A DNA stretch of 64,000 bases. Source: Hymenobacter sp. YIM 151500-1. Lineage in GTDB: Bacteria > Bacteroidota > Bacteroidia > Cytophagales > Hymenobacteraceae. The stretch lies in assembly GCF_025979885.1 (NCBI RefSeq), contig NZ_CP110139.1:4298001-4362000 (forward strand). Reading direction: 5' to 3'. The notes under the pieces were generated by a model. It was not told the origin of the DNA. It worked only from the letters and a program-made list of their open reading frames with translations, and did no database searches. Positions 6,722 through 14,600 of the stretch are shown here, one piece after another (within the stretch, counting starts at the first letter, position 1; each line of letters opens with the position of its first letter). A program made the translations under genes and the position numbers.

Positions 6722-8698
6722 TCAGCGCCACAGCACCCGCAGGCTCAGGGCCCCGTGGCGGAGTGGCATAGCGCGGTTCTGGTAGCTCTGGTAAGTCTGG
6801 TTGGTGAGGTTGTAGCCTTGCGCCAGCACTACCAGCCGCCAGGCCGGATGCACGGCCAGTATGCGGCCCACGGAAGCATTCAGCAGCAGGAAAGAAGGCA
6901 GAAAGCTGGTGGCCGAGGCGTCGGTGTAGCGGTAGCCGGTGAAGGTGAGCGTGGAACCCAGCTGCCAGCCCCGCCAGGCATGGTCGGTGCTCAAGGCGGC
7001 CGTGTGCCGGGGCACGAAGGGCAGCTGCCGGCCCACCGGGTCGGAGTCGGCGGCCGTGCCGCGGGTTTTCTCCGATTGGGTGAAGGCGTACGTGGCTCGC
7101 GCCGTGAGCTGGTAGGCACCCGGCCGCCACGTGAGCTGGCTGCTGGCTTCCAGGCCCTGAGCCCGCACCTGCCGCAGGTTGCGCGGCGACCAGTACGTAG
7201 CCCCCGGCGTCCACTGCACCCAGTTATCAACGAGTTGGCGGTAGGCGGTGAGTTCGGTTTGCAGGCGCAAGCTGGGTGCCGGCCAGTCCAGGATATGCCC
7301 CAAGCCCGCTTCGTAGCCCAAGCTGTGCTCGGGCAGCAGGTCGGGGTTGCCGCCGGGGCGCCAATACCGTTCGTTCAGGGTAGGAGCCCGGTAGCTGCGC
7401 GAGGCGCTTCCTTTCAGTGTAAGCAGGTGCGGCCCCCGGCGCAGAGCCTCCCATTCCAGCCCAGCCGTAGGCGTGAGCGGGGGCTGGCGGCCGGGCAGCA
7501 CGGCCTGGCGCAGGTTGGCCGACAGCCGCAGGCGGGGCCGCGGATCGTAGCGCAGCAGCAGAAAGCCCGAAAACCGGTCTTCTATCCGCGGGTCTGCGCC
7601 GTACCCGTCCACCTGGGCCGCAAAGTGCTGAGTTTCGGCACCCAGGCGCACTGAGGCGTTGGGGCGTAGGTTCCAAGTGTGCTCGGCCTGGGCCTGGGTG
7701 GTGCGCACCCGGGACTCGCTCAGCCCGCTCACGTCGTCGCGGTAATTGAGCACGTCTTCAAACCAGGCTACGCGGCCCGTCCACTCGTGGCGGGGGCTCA
7801 GGTGGCGGTAGCCGGCCGTGAAGCGGCGGCTCTGGTCCCATTCCCGGCCGTGGGTGTTGTTGGTGCCGATGCCGGGCTGAATCTGCCGGTCAGCGTCGGT
7901 CAGCCAGGCGGCAGCCGTCAGCTCCCCGCGCTGGCCCAGGCGCAGAGTTAGGTCCTGGGTGAAGCTGGCCTGGCGGAAGGCGGCGTTCTGCTGGCGGTGG
8001 CGCACGAGGCCGGCAGCTTCCTGAGCAAAGTAGGGGAAGTCGTTATCCGCCTGGCGGTAGAGCAGCGTGGTGCGCAGGGCGAGTTTCTGATTGCTGAAGC
8101 CGGCTTCCATCGTGCCAGCATGTAGGCCAAAGCTGCCGCCCTCAACCTGCGCCGCCCCGTGCCAGCCCGCACCCCAGCGCACCGCGGAACTGAGCAGCAC
8201 CGTGCCGCCCACGGCGCCGTTGCCGTACGTGGCTCCTGCGGGTCCGGGCTGGATATCTACCTGCGTGTTGCCTAGCGTGGGCAGCAGGGCAAAGTCGGCC
8301 TCACCCAGGGAAGGCAGGTTGATATTGAAGCCTTGCCAGAGCACGGCCGTGTGGCGGGCCGAGGTACCGCGCAGCGTGATGGAGGACAGCTGGCCGGGGC
8401 CGTAATTTCGGAGGTGAATGGCCGTGCGGGCACCGAGCACGTCGGTGAGTGTGCCGGTGCGGTAAGGGGCCAGGGCCAGCGAGTCGAGGGTAAGCCGGCG
8501 GCTGCCCACGCTGAACCGCTCAATGCGGGTGGCCTGCACGCGCACAGTCGGCAGCTGCTGGGGACTCACCGCGGCGGAGTCGGCCGTGGACGGAGCCTGG
8601 CCCAGACCGGTACGCGCCGCCAACAGCAAGGCAGCAGCCGTTACGCAGCGGGGCCAGCTCAGCAGTCGAGAAAGAACTATGGTGTTACTCCGAACCAA
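6722..8698 (-). CDS. btuB: BtuB-like TonB-dependent vitamin B12 receptor
   Basis: A 658-residue outer-membrane protein. After a signal peptide (cleavage near GLGQ-APS) comes a short TonB-box region (LPTVRVQATRIERFSVGSR) and a plug domain (LTDVLGARTAIHLRNYGPGQ, TLRGTSARHTAVLWQGFNI, ATYGNGAVGGTVLL). The beta-barrel follows, with typical alternating strands and a C-terminal segment ending GALSLRVLWR. The cobalamin riboswitch upstream identifies the likely substrate as vitamin B12 or a related corrinoid, imported with TonB-ExbBD. No ATG fits; TTG at 8698 is the likely start. The beta-propeller lipoprotein gene follows in the same operon. Length fits BtuB-type receptors. Confidence 0.85.
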   Translation of the reverse strand: MVRSNTIVLSRLLSWPRCVTAAALLLAARTGLGQAPSTADSAAVSPQQLPTVRVQATRIERFSVGSRRLTLDSLALAPYRTGTLTDVLGARTAIHLRNYGPGQLSSITLRGTSARHTAVLWQGFNINLPSLGEADFALLPTLGNTQVDIQPGPAGATYGNGAVGGTVLLSSAVRWGAGWHGAAQVEGGSFGLHAGTMEAGFSNQKLALRTTLLYRQADNDFPYFAQEAAGLVRHRQQNAAFRQASFTQDLTLRLGQRGELTAAAWLTDADRQIQPGIGTNNTHGREWDQSRRFTAGYRHLSPRHEWTGRVAWFEDVLNYRDDVSGLSESRVRTTQAQAEHTWNLRPNASVRLGAETQHFAAQVDGYGADPRIEDRFSGFLLLRYDPRPRLRLSANLRQAVLPGRQPPLTPTAGLEWEALRRGPHLLTLKGSASRSYRAPTLNERYWRPGGNPDLLPEHSLGYEAGLGHILDWPAPSLRLQTELTAYRQLVDNWVQWTPGATYWSPRNLRQVRAQGLEASSQLTWRPGAYQLTARATYAFTQSEKTRGTAADSDPVGRQLPFVPRHTAALSTDHAWRGWQLGSTLTFTGYRYTDASATSFLPSFLLLNASVGRILAVHPAWRLVVLAQGYNLTNQTYQSYQNRAMPLRHGALSLRVLWR

Positions 8699-8869
8699 AT
8701 CTTCGTAGCCGAAAAATTCAGTTCAGAACTCCACGGCAGCCGCTTGCTCGTTGCCAAGCCAGCCGCTACCCCGAAGCCGAGGCCGAAAACAGCAGGTAAA
8801 CCGGCGCCACCGAAGCCGCGCCACTGCATTCGTTCTCCGTCTTTCCTCCGAAGACGCTGAACATGGGAC

Positions 8870-9060
8870 TAGCAGAGGCAGGTCTCCTGGCTTGCTTCCG
8901 GTGCGCCGCCTTCCCATCTCCGGGGCTTGTTCATGGGAAAAGCCCTCCGGAAACAGTGGCAGCAGAATGGCGCACCACACTCATGAAGCGTACAGTTGCG
9001 GGGACAGCTCCGGCTTTGAACCGGATTCCCTTTTCAGCCTCGCCCCCCAATCGGGGTCCG
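8870..9060 (-). promoter_or_regulatory. Cobalamin riboswitch
   Basis: Read on the minus strand, the segment contains the class hallmarks: GGGAATCCGGTTCAAAGCCG, then GAGCTGTCCCCGCAACTGTA (about 8990-9031), and, nearer the gene, the B12 box AGCCAGGAGACCTGCC (8892-8877). These are the conserved blocks of adenosylcobalamin-type riboswitches. It lies about 180 bp before the TonB receptor start, and in this family ligand binding lowers expression of the uptake operon. Outer limits are approximate. Confidence 0.93.
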
Positions 9061-9076
9061 GCCACCTCTACGTCGG

Positions 9077-9084
9077 CAAAGATA
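9077..9084 (-). promoter_or_regulatory. -7 box TATCTTTG of the B12 uptake operon
   Basis: A perfect TAnnTTTG match on the minus strand, just upstream of the cobalamin riboswitch. The transcript would start a few bases downstream and carry the whole aptamer. No TTTG is seen at -33. Confidence 0.65.
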
Positions 9085-9093
9085 CGAGAATGT

Positions 9094-9355
9094 GGCATGT
9101 GGCATAAGCTTCAGCTTGTGCCGGTTGAAGTCAATAGTTTGAGGTCAGTAGCCCGTCATGCTTCATCTGGCGTCCGCGCAGCCGAAGCATCTCTCCCTCT
9201 GACTAAATCTAATCGCGCAGGCAAAGCAGTAGAGATGCTTCGCGGGGCTCAGCATGACGGTCTGTTGACTTCTTAAATAACTCCCCTGGTTAAACTATGC
9301 AGCCTTTTCTGGGCTAGCACCGTTACGGCACAAGCTGAAGCTTGTGCCACATGCC
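9094..9355. repeat. Nested foldback with 30-bp arms between btuB leader and DNA glycosylase gene
   Basis: The arms 9094-9123 and 9326-9355 are inverted copies over 30 bases with one mismatch (words GGCATGTGGCA, AAGCTTCAGCTTGTGCC). Inside lies a second inverted pair GAAGTCAA (9127-9134 and 9265-9272), and inside that the element at 9153-9260. The right arm contains the ATG of the DNA glycosylase gene (9351). The left arm lies 10 bp beyond the -7 box of the B12 operon. Confidence 0.85.
9153..9260. mobile_element. MITE-like foldback, CATCTGGCGTCCGC family
   Basis: A 108-bp element with ends CCGTCATGCT and AGCATGACGG, an inner GAAGCATCTC/GAGATGCTTC pair and the block CATCTGGCGTCCGC. It shares these blocks with the copy inside the radical SAM gene (2869-3028). 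It sits within the outer foldback 9094-9355, as if inserted into an older repeat. Confidence 0.75.
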
Positions 9356-9959
9356 CTATCCGAAACTCTCCCTCGACTTTTACCGCCGCCCCGACCCAGT
9401 ACAAATTGCCCGCGACCTGCTAGGTAAGCACCTGTTCACGCAGATAAACGGGGTGCTGACCGGTGGGCGCATTGTCGAAACCGAGGCCTACGCCCACCTC
9501 AACGACCAAGCCTGCCATTCCCACCTGGGACGCTACACAGCCCGCACCCAGGTGATGTACCAGGCCGGCGGCGTAGCCTATGTGTACCTGGTGTACGGCC
9601 GCTACGCCTTGTTCAACATCATCACCAACGAAGCCAGCAAAGCCGACGCCGTGCTCGTCCGCGGCCTGGAGCCTACTGTCGGAATCAAAGAAATGTTGCT
9701 GCGCCGGGGCCTGCCGCGGGTGCAGCGCAGCCTCACGGCTGGTCCGGGCCTGCTCACCCAAGCCCTCGGCATTACCACCGCCCATTACGGCCTGGACCTC
9801 ACTGGCAACCTTATCTGGCTGGAAGACCACGACGAAACCATTCCCCCCGAATCCATCCGTGCCTCTCCCCGCGTGGGCATCGACTACGCCGGCGCCGACG
9901 CAGCCCTACCGTGGCGCTTCCGCCTCATCGGCAGCCCCTGGACTAGCCCGGCAAGGTGA
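9351..9959 (+). CDS. DNA-3-methyladenine glycosylase (AAG/MPG family)
   Basis: A 202-residue protein of the family of human AAG and B. subtilis AlkA-independent glycosylases, which flip out and excise alkylated purines in base excision repair. Family motifs are present: FYRRPDPVQIARDLLGKHLF at the start, GGRIVETEAY with the catalytic Glu45 and the stacking Tyr47 (by alignment to human Glu125 and Tyr127), VAYVYLVYGRYALFNI, LVRGLEP and the end SPRVGIDYAGADAALPWRF. Length is normal. The ATG at 9351 lies inside a repeat arm; an upstream TTG at 9342 is in frame but less likely. The stop codon at 9957 forms the outer end of the next foldback. The gene is monocistronic. Confidence 0.92.
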   Translation: MPYPKLSLDFYRRPDPVQIARDLLGKHLFTQINGVLTGGRIVETEAYAHLNDQACHSHLGRYTARTQVMYQAGGVAYVYLVYGRYALFNIITNEASKADAVLVRGLEPTVGIKEMLLRRGLPRVQRSLTAGPGLLTQALGITTAHYGLDLTGNLIWLEDHDETIPPESIRASPRVGIDYAGADAALPWRFRLIGSPWTSPAR

Positions 9960-10126
9960 ATCGCGGATTGAACGAATTACGCGGATTGCGCGGATTTTGG
10001 TCACGTTAGCTGTTCGGTGTCACCCAACTCATGAACAAGACTTGCCGAAGGCAAGCCTTGTTCATAAGCCAGCCTAATCGTCACCAAAATCCGCGCAATC
10101 CAGTAATTCGCGTAATCCGCGATTCA
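9957..10126. repeat. Foldback whose arms carry the stop codons of two convergent genes
   Basis: The arms 9957-10001 and 10083-10126 are near-complete inverted repeats built from CGCGGATT words (TGAATCGCGGATTGAACGAA...GCGCGGATTTTGGT). They differ at a few positions near the middle. Each arm starts with TGA, which is the stop codon of the glycosylase gene (9957-9959) on one strand and of the THUMP-like methyltransferase gene (10126-10124) on the other. A small inner hairpin (AACAAGACTTGCC/GGCAAGCCTTGTT, near 10032-10062) fills the loop. Confidence 0.85.
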
Positions 10127-11311
10127 GATTTTCTCACACACCAGCACTATCAGCTTGCCTTCCAAGTTAGTGGTGGCAAACAGGTACAGCTCGCCTCCTT
10201 CGCGGATGCCGGTGCGGTGGCGGAACTCGGCCACGGTGTCGGGGAAGTTGCGGGTGGTAACGTGGGCGCGGGCCTCGGGACCCAGGTGGGCGCGCAGGGC
10301 TATGCCGTCGTACTTCTCCACGGCCCGAATGCGGAAGATGCGGCCCGGAAACTCCGGGCGCAGCGTGTCGGAAGTGTACAGGTGGCTGTGCTGGTGCAGC
10401 TTCAGCAGCTCGAAGGCCGTGCCAATGCTGCGGAAGCCGCCCGCCTTGAGCACGGCCACGTTGGGCTCGTACAGGTACTGCTGGGGCTCGGCGTAGCGCG
10501 GCACGGCGCGGGCTTCGCGGGCCCGGTTCAGCCGAAACTCCTGCTGGCTTCCGTCGCGGAGCAGGTTCACGCAGTACCGCTCGGGGTCCACGGCTGCTTC
10601 CTGGCCCAGCTCGTAGAGCACCTCTTTGCACTCATTATCCGCGGCTACCACCCACAGGCGCCGCACGTGGCGCAGCTCCTGCACGGCCTGCTCAATGTCG
10701 AGCATGGGTGAGGTTTTGAGCAGCACGCTCCGGCCTTTGTGCAGCAGCAGCGGCAGCAGGCGCAGCACGTCCGGCTCACAGTCCTGCAACCGGAAAATCT
10801 TGCGGGCCGCCGTGTCGCGCCGGGCTGGGTCGAGGTACAGCCAATCAAATGTGCCGGGGGTGCTGCGCAGAAACTGCACGGCGTCCTGGGTGTGCAGCTG
10901 CACGTTGTCGATGCCCAATTGTTGAAGATTGAAGCCGACTACTTCCGCCAAAGCCGCGTTGCGCTCCACGTAATGCACCTCCGGCACGCGGGCAGCAAAA
11001 TGGGCGGTATCTACCCCGAAGCCCCCGGTGAGGTCGGCCAAGCGCTGGCCCTGCACCAGCATGGCCTTAAACTCCGCCGTGCGCGCCGACGAGGCCTGCT
11101 CCACTGATAGCGCTGGCGGAAATACCAGGTCGGGATTGTCGGCCCAGGCGGGCAGCTTGGTGCGGGCCTTCTGCCGGGCCTGGATTTGGCGCACTAGGTC
11201 GGGCACAGGCAAGCCGGGGTAGCGGCGGGCTTGCAGGGCAAGCTGGGCGGGGTCGTCGTGCAGATGCTCGGCTACGTATTGCCGGGCCGCTGCCGGCAGC
11301 GGATATTCCAT
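10124..11311 (-). CDS. Class I SAM methyltransferase with THUMP-like (PG_1098-type) domain
   Basis: A 395-residue protein. The N-terminal helical part (residues 1-75) is followed by a Rossmann methyltransferase: ADLTGGFGVDTAHFA is the SAM-binding motif I, VHYVERNAAL the acidic loop after strand 2, and WLYLDPARRD the catalytic motif of the N-methyltransferase type. The C-terminal 150 residues (EPNVAVLKAGGFRSIG, LHQHSHLYTSD, FPGRIFRI) match the THUMP-like and PG_1098 ferredoxin-like domains seen together in Bacteroidota. It probably methylates RNA, but the target is not known. The start ATG is clear. It is probably monocistronic. Confidence 0.82.
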   Translation of the reverse strand: MEYPLPAAARQYVAEHLHDDPAQLALQARRYPGLPVPDLVRQIQARQKARTKLPAWADNPDLVFPPALSVEQASSARTAEFKAMLVQGQRLADLTGGFGVDTAHFAARVPEVHYVERNAALAEVVGFNLQQLGIDNVQLHTQDAVQFLRSTPGTFDWLYLDPARRDTAARKIFRLQDCEPDVLRLLPLLLHKGRSVLLKTSPMLDIEQAVQELRHVRRLWVVAADNECKEVLYELGQEAAVDPERYCVNLLRDGSQQEFRLNRAREARAVPRYAEPQQYLYEPNVAVLKAGGFRSIGTAFELLKLHQHSHLYTSDTLRPEFPGRIFRIRAVEKYDGIALRAHLGPEARAHVTTRNFPDTVAEFRHRTGIREGGELYLFATTNLEGKLIVLVCEKI

Positions 11312-11374
11312 GAAAGGCTACTACGGTAAATCGACAGCCCCGAACGACCGGGGCGGTTCGTGGCTCAAACGTAA

Positions 11375-11414
11375 GGAGGAATCCGACACCCTGCTTCGGA
11401 TGCTGGATTCCTCC
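11375..11414 (-). terminator. Hairpin terminator between two minus-strand genes
   Basis: A perfect 10-bp stem, GGAGGAATCC with GGATTCCTCC, around a 20-base loop, in the 158-bp gap after the 207-residue protein gene. A second perfect 8-bp stem (TTCACCTG/CAGGTGAA) lies at 11425-11445. There is no long U-run, so efficiency is uncertain. Confidence 0.5.
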
Positions 11415-11469
11415 TCGGAATGATTTCACCTGGCAAGCAGGTGAAGCACAGTAAAACAGCCAGGTAAAA

Positions 11470-12093
11470 CTACAGGTTCCAGCGCAGGGCCAGCACCGGC
11501 CGGCCCGCGGGGGTGGCCCCCACGCCGAGCCCGGCCGGCCGCAGCCGGCGTAGCGCACCGGTGCGGGCCGCAGGAGGGCCCGCATTGTAGGCTTCTACCG
11601 CCTGCTGCAAATGCTGATTGGTGTAGCGCGAAATGAAGATGTTGCTCAGCAAGCTAGCAGCGGCTACCCCGGCTGCCACTTGCTGGGTCCGGTTGAAGTA
11701 CTGCTGCTCGGTGTCCTTGGCCAGTACCTGCTGCGCGTACACGCCCACGGCGCCCACAAACACCAGGCGCTCCGTCAGAAACAGCCACTTCTGCCGCCGG
11801 TACAGGTTCAGATTATCCAAGGCAGCAGAGTTAGCAGCCAGGTAAGGGCGCAGGCGCTGGCCAAAGAAGCCGGCGTTCTGATATTCTTCTTCGGTAGTGC
11901 CCAGGCCGGTCGTAAAAAAGAAGTTTTTCTGCACCCCGTTCAGGCCCCGCTGCTGGTCTTCGGGAGTGAGCCGGATGATGGTAGCGGGCTGCTGGGCCCG
12001 AGCCGCAACACCCAGGCTCATCAGCAACACCAGCGTCAGCAAGGCCCGGCGTGCTGCGCCTCCGGCAGAAAGTAGCAAGACAAAAGAAGCCAT
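11470..12093 (-). CDS. Exported protein of unknown function
   Basis: A 207-residue protein with a signal peptide (RRALLTLVLLMSLGVAARAQ, cleavage before QPAT). The mature part begins IIRLTPEDQQRGLNGVQKNF, has two weakly hydrophobic stretches (LVFVGAVGVYAQQVLA, VAAGVAAASLLSNIFI) and ends RPVLALRWNL, with an aromatic-containing end as in many outer-membrane proteins. No family is recognised. A perfect -7 box lies only five bases before the ATG, so its mRNA may be leaderless. It is probably monocistronic. Confidence 0.65.
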   Translation of the reverse strand: MASFVLLLSAGGAARRALLTLVLLMSLGVAARAQQPATIIRLTPEDQQRGLNGVQKNFFFTTGLGTTEEEYQNAGFFGQRLRPYLAANSAALDNLNLYRRQKWLFLTERLVFVGAVGVYAQQVLAKDTEQQYFNRTQQVAAGVAAASLLSNIFISRYTNQHLQQAVEAYNAGPPAARTGALRRLRPAGLGVGATPAGRPVLALRWNL

Positions 12094-12098
12094 GGCTG

Positions 12099-12106
12099 CA
12101 AAGCTA
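12099..12106 (-). promoter_or_regulatory. -7 box TAGCTTTG adjoining start codon
   Basis: A perfect TAnnTTTG box on the minus strand, five bases before the ATG of the exported protein gene. With normal spacing the mRNA starts at or next to the ATG, as at 3885-3892. Confidence 0.5.
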
Positions 12107-12242
12107 GGATACTATATTTCTCTGGCTAAGGCATTAATCGAGAGAAAAGTGCAACTCGCCGAGCAAAAGTTGGGGTGGCAACTCAACAAAAGCAGCAAGG
12201 GCTTCGTTCTGACGGGCACTTCACCAACCTTTGTTTCTATCT

Positions 12243-13001
12243 ATGAAAGCTTTGGCATCTTTCTTCCACCGGGCCGCTATGCTGGCCGTTTTGCCGGCTG
12301 CTCTGGCCTTCACGGCTTGCTCCAACGACGACGATGACAACACCACGCCTACGCCCGACCAGGGCAAGGTGATGCTGGTACACGCGGCCGCGGCCTCCAA
12401 CGTGCAAGTCACGGCCTTTGTAAACGACCAGCAGGTAGGCCAGCTTAACTACGGCCAAAACAGCAGCTACCTGAACGTAAACGCGGGCACGCCCACGTTG
12501 CGCATCAACAACGGTAGCACCGTGCTTACCTCGCAAGGACTGACCGTAGCCAAAGACCAGAGCTATTCTGCGTTTGCGTACTCGCCTTCCGCCACCATCG
12601 GCGCCACGCCCTCGCTGCTCGTCACCCCCGACGACCTGACTGCTCCAGCTTCGGGGCAAGCCAAAGTGCGGATCGTTCACCTCGCCGTCAATGCGCCTAC
12701 GCCGGTGCGGCTTACTGCTCCTTCGGCAGTACCCGGCACTCCCGGCGCCGACATAACCCCGGATATAGCTTTCGGGGCGGCGTCGAGCTTCTTCCCCGTT
12801 AACGCTGGCCCCTTGAACCTGAGCATCACAGCCGGTACGCCACGCACCCAAGTGCGGTCTGTTGGCGACGGGACAGGCTCGGGAATAGGCACCAAAAACT
12901 ACGAGGCCGGAAAAATTTACACCATTGTGGTACGAGGCATTGCTGGCGCGGGCGTACCGGCCGCGCAAGAAATGCAAGCCGTCATTATTCAGAATAACTA
13001 A
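12243..13001 (+). CDS. DUF4397 domain lipoprotein
   Basis: A 252-residue protein with a lipoprotein signal (MKALASFFHRAAMLAVLPAA, then FTAC with Cys near residue 26) and an acidic linker (SNDDDDNTTPTPDQ). Two related immunoglobulin-like halves follow, each starting with a valine-rich strand and a VHAA or VHLA core (KVMLVHAAAASNVQVTAFVN; KVRIVHLAVNAPTPV). This pattern, with NAGTPTLRI and NAGPLNLSI, is that of the DUF4397 family of surface proteins of unknown function. It is probably surface-exposed. An upstream in-frame codon at 12231 is rejected because the ATG at 12243 starts a proper signal peptide. It is monocistronic, with a terminator at 13082. Confidence 0.8.
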   Translation: MKALASFFHRAAMLAVLPAALAFTACSNDDDDNTTPTPDQGKVMLVHAAAASNVQVTAFVNDQQVGQLNYGQNSSYLNVNAGTPTLRINNGSTVLTSQGLTVAKDQSYSAFAYSPSATIGATPSLLVTPDDLTAPASGQAKVRIVHLAVNAPTPVRLTAPSAVPGTPGADITPDIAFGAASSFFPVNAGPLNLSITAGTPRTQVRSVGDGTGSGIGTKNYEAGKIYTIVVRGIAGAGVPAAQEMQAVIIQNN

Positions 13002-13081
13002 GCTCGCCTTTTGAACAAGGCGCGAAGCTCGGCTTACTCTTTTTGTAGAAAACTTCCGCTCTGCACTTTATTCGTTAGCTA

Positions 13082-13119
13082 CGAAAAGTCTGCTTCTCTC
13101 CGGAGGCAGACTTTTTCGT
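13082..13119 (+). terminator. Intrinsic terminator after the DUF4397 gene
   Basis: A strong stem, ACGAAAAGTCTGC pairing with GCAGACTTTTTCGT around a short loop. It lies 80 bp after the lipoprotein stop and before the ahcY promoter. A smaller hairpin (CGCCTT/AAGGCG) is at 13006-13023. Confidence 0.75.
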
Positions 13120-13167
13120 GTAAATAGCTGATTGTCAGAAATAGAAGCGAATGGGTAACAAATTGAT

Positions 13168-13175
13168 TACTTTTG
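13168..13175 (+). promoter_or_regulatory. -7 box TACTTTTG of ahcY
   Basis: A perfect TAnnTTTG match 37 bp before the ahcY ATG. No TTTG is present about 20 bp upstream. Confidence 0.6.
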
Positions 13176-13212
13176 CGGTTGAAACGCGACACGCATTCAG
13201 CTACCTATCATC

Positions 13213-14532
13213 ATGGTTGAAACCAAGACCACGGCCTACGTTCCGTACAAAGTAAAAGACATGTCTCTGGCCGAGTGGGGCCGGAAGGAAATCCGCCTCG
13301 CCGAAGCCGAAATGCCCGGCCTGATGGCTCTGCGCGAGGAGTTCGGTGCCAGCAAGCCCCTGCAAGGCGCGCGCATCGCCGGCTGCCTGCACATGACCAT
13401 CCAAACGGCCGTGCTCATCGAAACCTTGAAGGAGCTGGGCGCCGAGGTTACGTGGTCGTCGTGCAATATCTTCTCTACCCAAGACCATGCCGCCGCCGCC
13501 ATTGCCGCCGCGGGCATTCCGGTGTACGCCTGGAAAGGCATGAACGAGGAAGAGTTTAACTGGTGCATCGAGCAGACGCTGTTCTTCGGCGAGGAGCGCC
13601 AGCCCCTGAACATGATTCTGGACGACGGCGGCGACCTGACCAACATGGTGCTGAACCAGTACCCCGAGCTGGCCGCCGGTATCAAAGGCATCTCGGAGGA
13701 AACCACCACCGGCGTGCTGCGCCTGATGGACCGCGTGAAAGCCGGCACCCTGCCCATGCCCGCTTTCAACATCAACGACTCGGTAACCAAGTCGAAGTTT
13801 GATAATAAGTATGGCTGCAAAGAGTCGGCCGTAGACGCCATCCGCCGGGCTACCGACGTGATGATGGCCGGCAAAATTGCCGTGGTGGCCGGCTACGGCG
13901 ACGTAGGAAAAGGCACGGCCGCTTCCTTGCGCGGCGCCGGGGCCCGCGTCATCGTCACGGAAATTGACCCCATCTGCGCCCTGCAAGCCGCCATGGATGG
14001 CTACGCAGTGAAGAAGATGAGCAATGCCATCAAGGAAGCCGACATTGTGGTAACGGCTACCGGCAACTGCGACATCATCACCGAGGAGCATTTCCGCGCC
14101 CTCAAGGACAAGGCCATTGTCTGCAACATCGGCCACTTCGACGATGAAATCGACATGGCGTGGCTGAACAAAAACTACGGCCACACCAAGGACACCATCA
14201 AGCCCCAGGTGGACCTCTACAGCATCGACGGCAAGGAAATCATCGTCCTGGCCGAAGGTCGCCTCGTAAACCTGGGCTGTGCTACCGGCCACCCCTCGTT
14301 CGTGATGTCGAACTCGTTCACGAACCAAACCCTGGCGCAGCTGGAACTGTGGCAGAACGCCGACCAGTACGAAAACAAGGTGTACACCCTGCCCAAGCAC
14401 CTCGACGAAAAAGTAGCCCGCCTGCACCTAGCCAAAATCGGGGTGGAGCTGGATGAGTTGAAGCCCAAGCAAGCCGAGTACATCGGCGTATCGCCGGAAG
14501 GCCCCTTCAAGTCGGACCTGTACCGCTACTAA
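13213..14532 (+). CDS. ahcY: Adenosylhomocysteinase
   Basis: A 439-residue enzyme that hydrolyses S-adenosylhomocysteine to adenosine and homocysteine and so relieves product inhibition of methyltransferases. Characteristic segments are all present: GCLHMTIQTAVLIETL and WSSCNIFSTQDHAAAAI in the substrate domain, LDDGGDLTN, EETTTGV, the NAD-binding glycine-rich loop GYGDVGKG, CNIGHFDDEID, LAEGRLVNLGCATGHPSFVM and the C-terminal KSDLYRY dimer tail. Length is normal. It is monocistronic, between a -7 box and a terminator. The opposite strand carries a long open frame that is a codon-bias shadow. Confidence 0.98.
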   Translation: MVETKTTAYVPYKVKDMSLAEWGRKEIRLAEAEMPGLMALREEFGASKPLQGARIAGCLHMTIQTAVLIETLKELGAEVTWSSCNIFSTQDHAAAAIAAAGIPVYAWKGMNEEEFNWCIEQTLFFGEERQPLNMILDDGGDLTNMVLNQYPELAAGIKGISEETTTGVLRLMDRVKAGTLPMPAFNINDSVTKSKFDNKYGCKESAVDAIRRATDVMMAGKIAVVAGYGDVGKGTAASLRGAGARVIVTEIDPICALQAAMDGYAVKKMSNAIKEADIVVTATGNCDIITEEHFRALKDKAIVCNIGHFDDEIDMAWLNKNYGHTKDTIKPQVDLYSIDGKEIIVLAEGRLVNLGCATGHPSFVMSNSFTNQTLAQLELWQNADQYENKVYTLPKHLDEKVARLHLAKIGVELDELKPKQAEYIGVSPEGPFKSDLYRY

Positions 14533-14549
14533 GCGGCCCAGCTTTAAGC

Positions 14550-14584
14550 AAAACCCCGCTCGGTTTAGCGCCGGGCGGGGTTTT
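14550..14584. terminator. Bidirectional terminator after ahcY
   Basis: The stem AAAACCCCGC pairs with GCGGGGTTTT, with A- and T-runs on both sides, between ahcY and the convergent 170-residue protein gene. It fits an intrinsic terminator for both. Confidence 0.85.
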
Positions 14585-14600
14585 GTATGTGCTATATTCT

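Noticed and set aside
8751..9276. Short open frames in the btuB-glycosylase gap
   Set aside because: They run through the cobalamin riboswitch and the foldback repeats and have no protein-like features.
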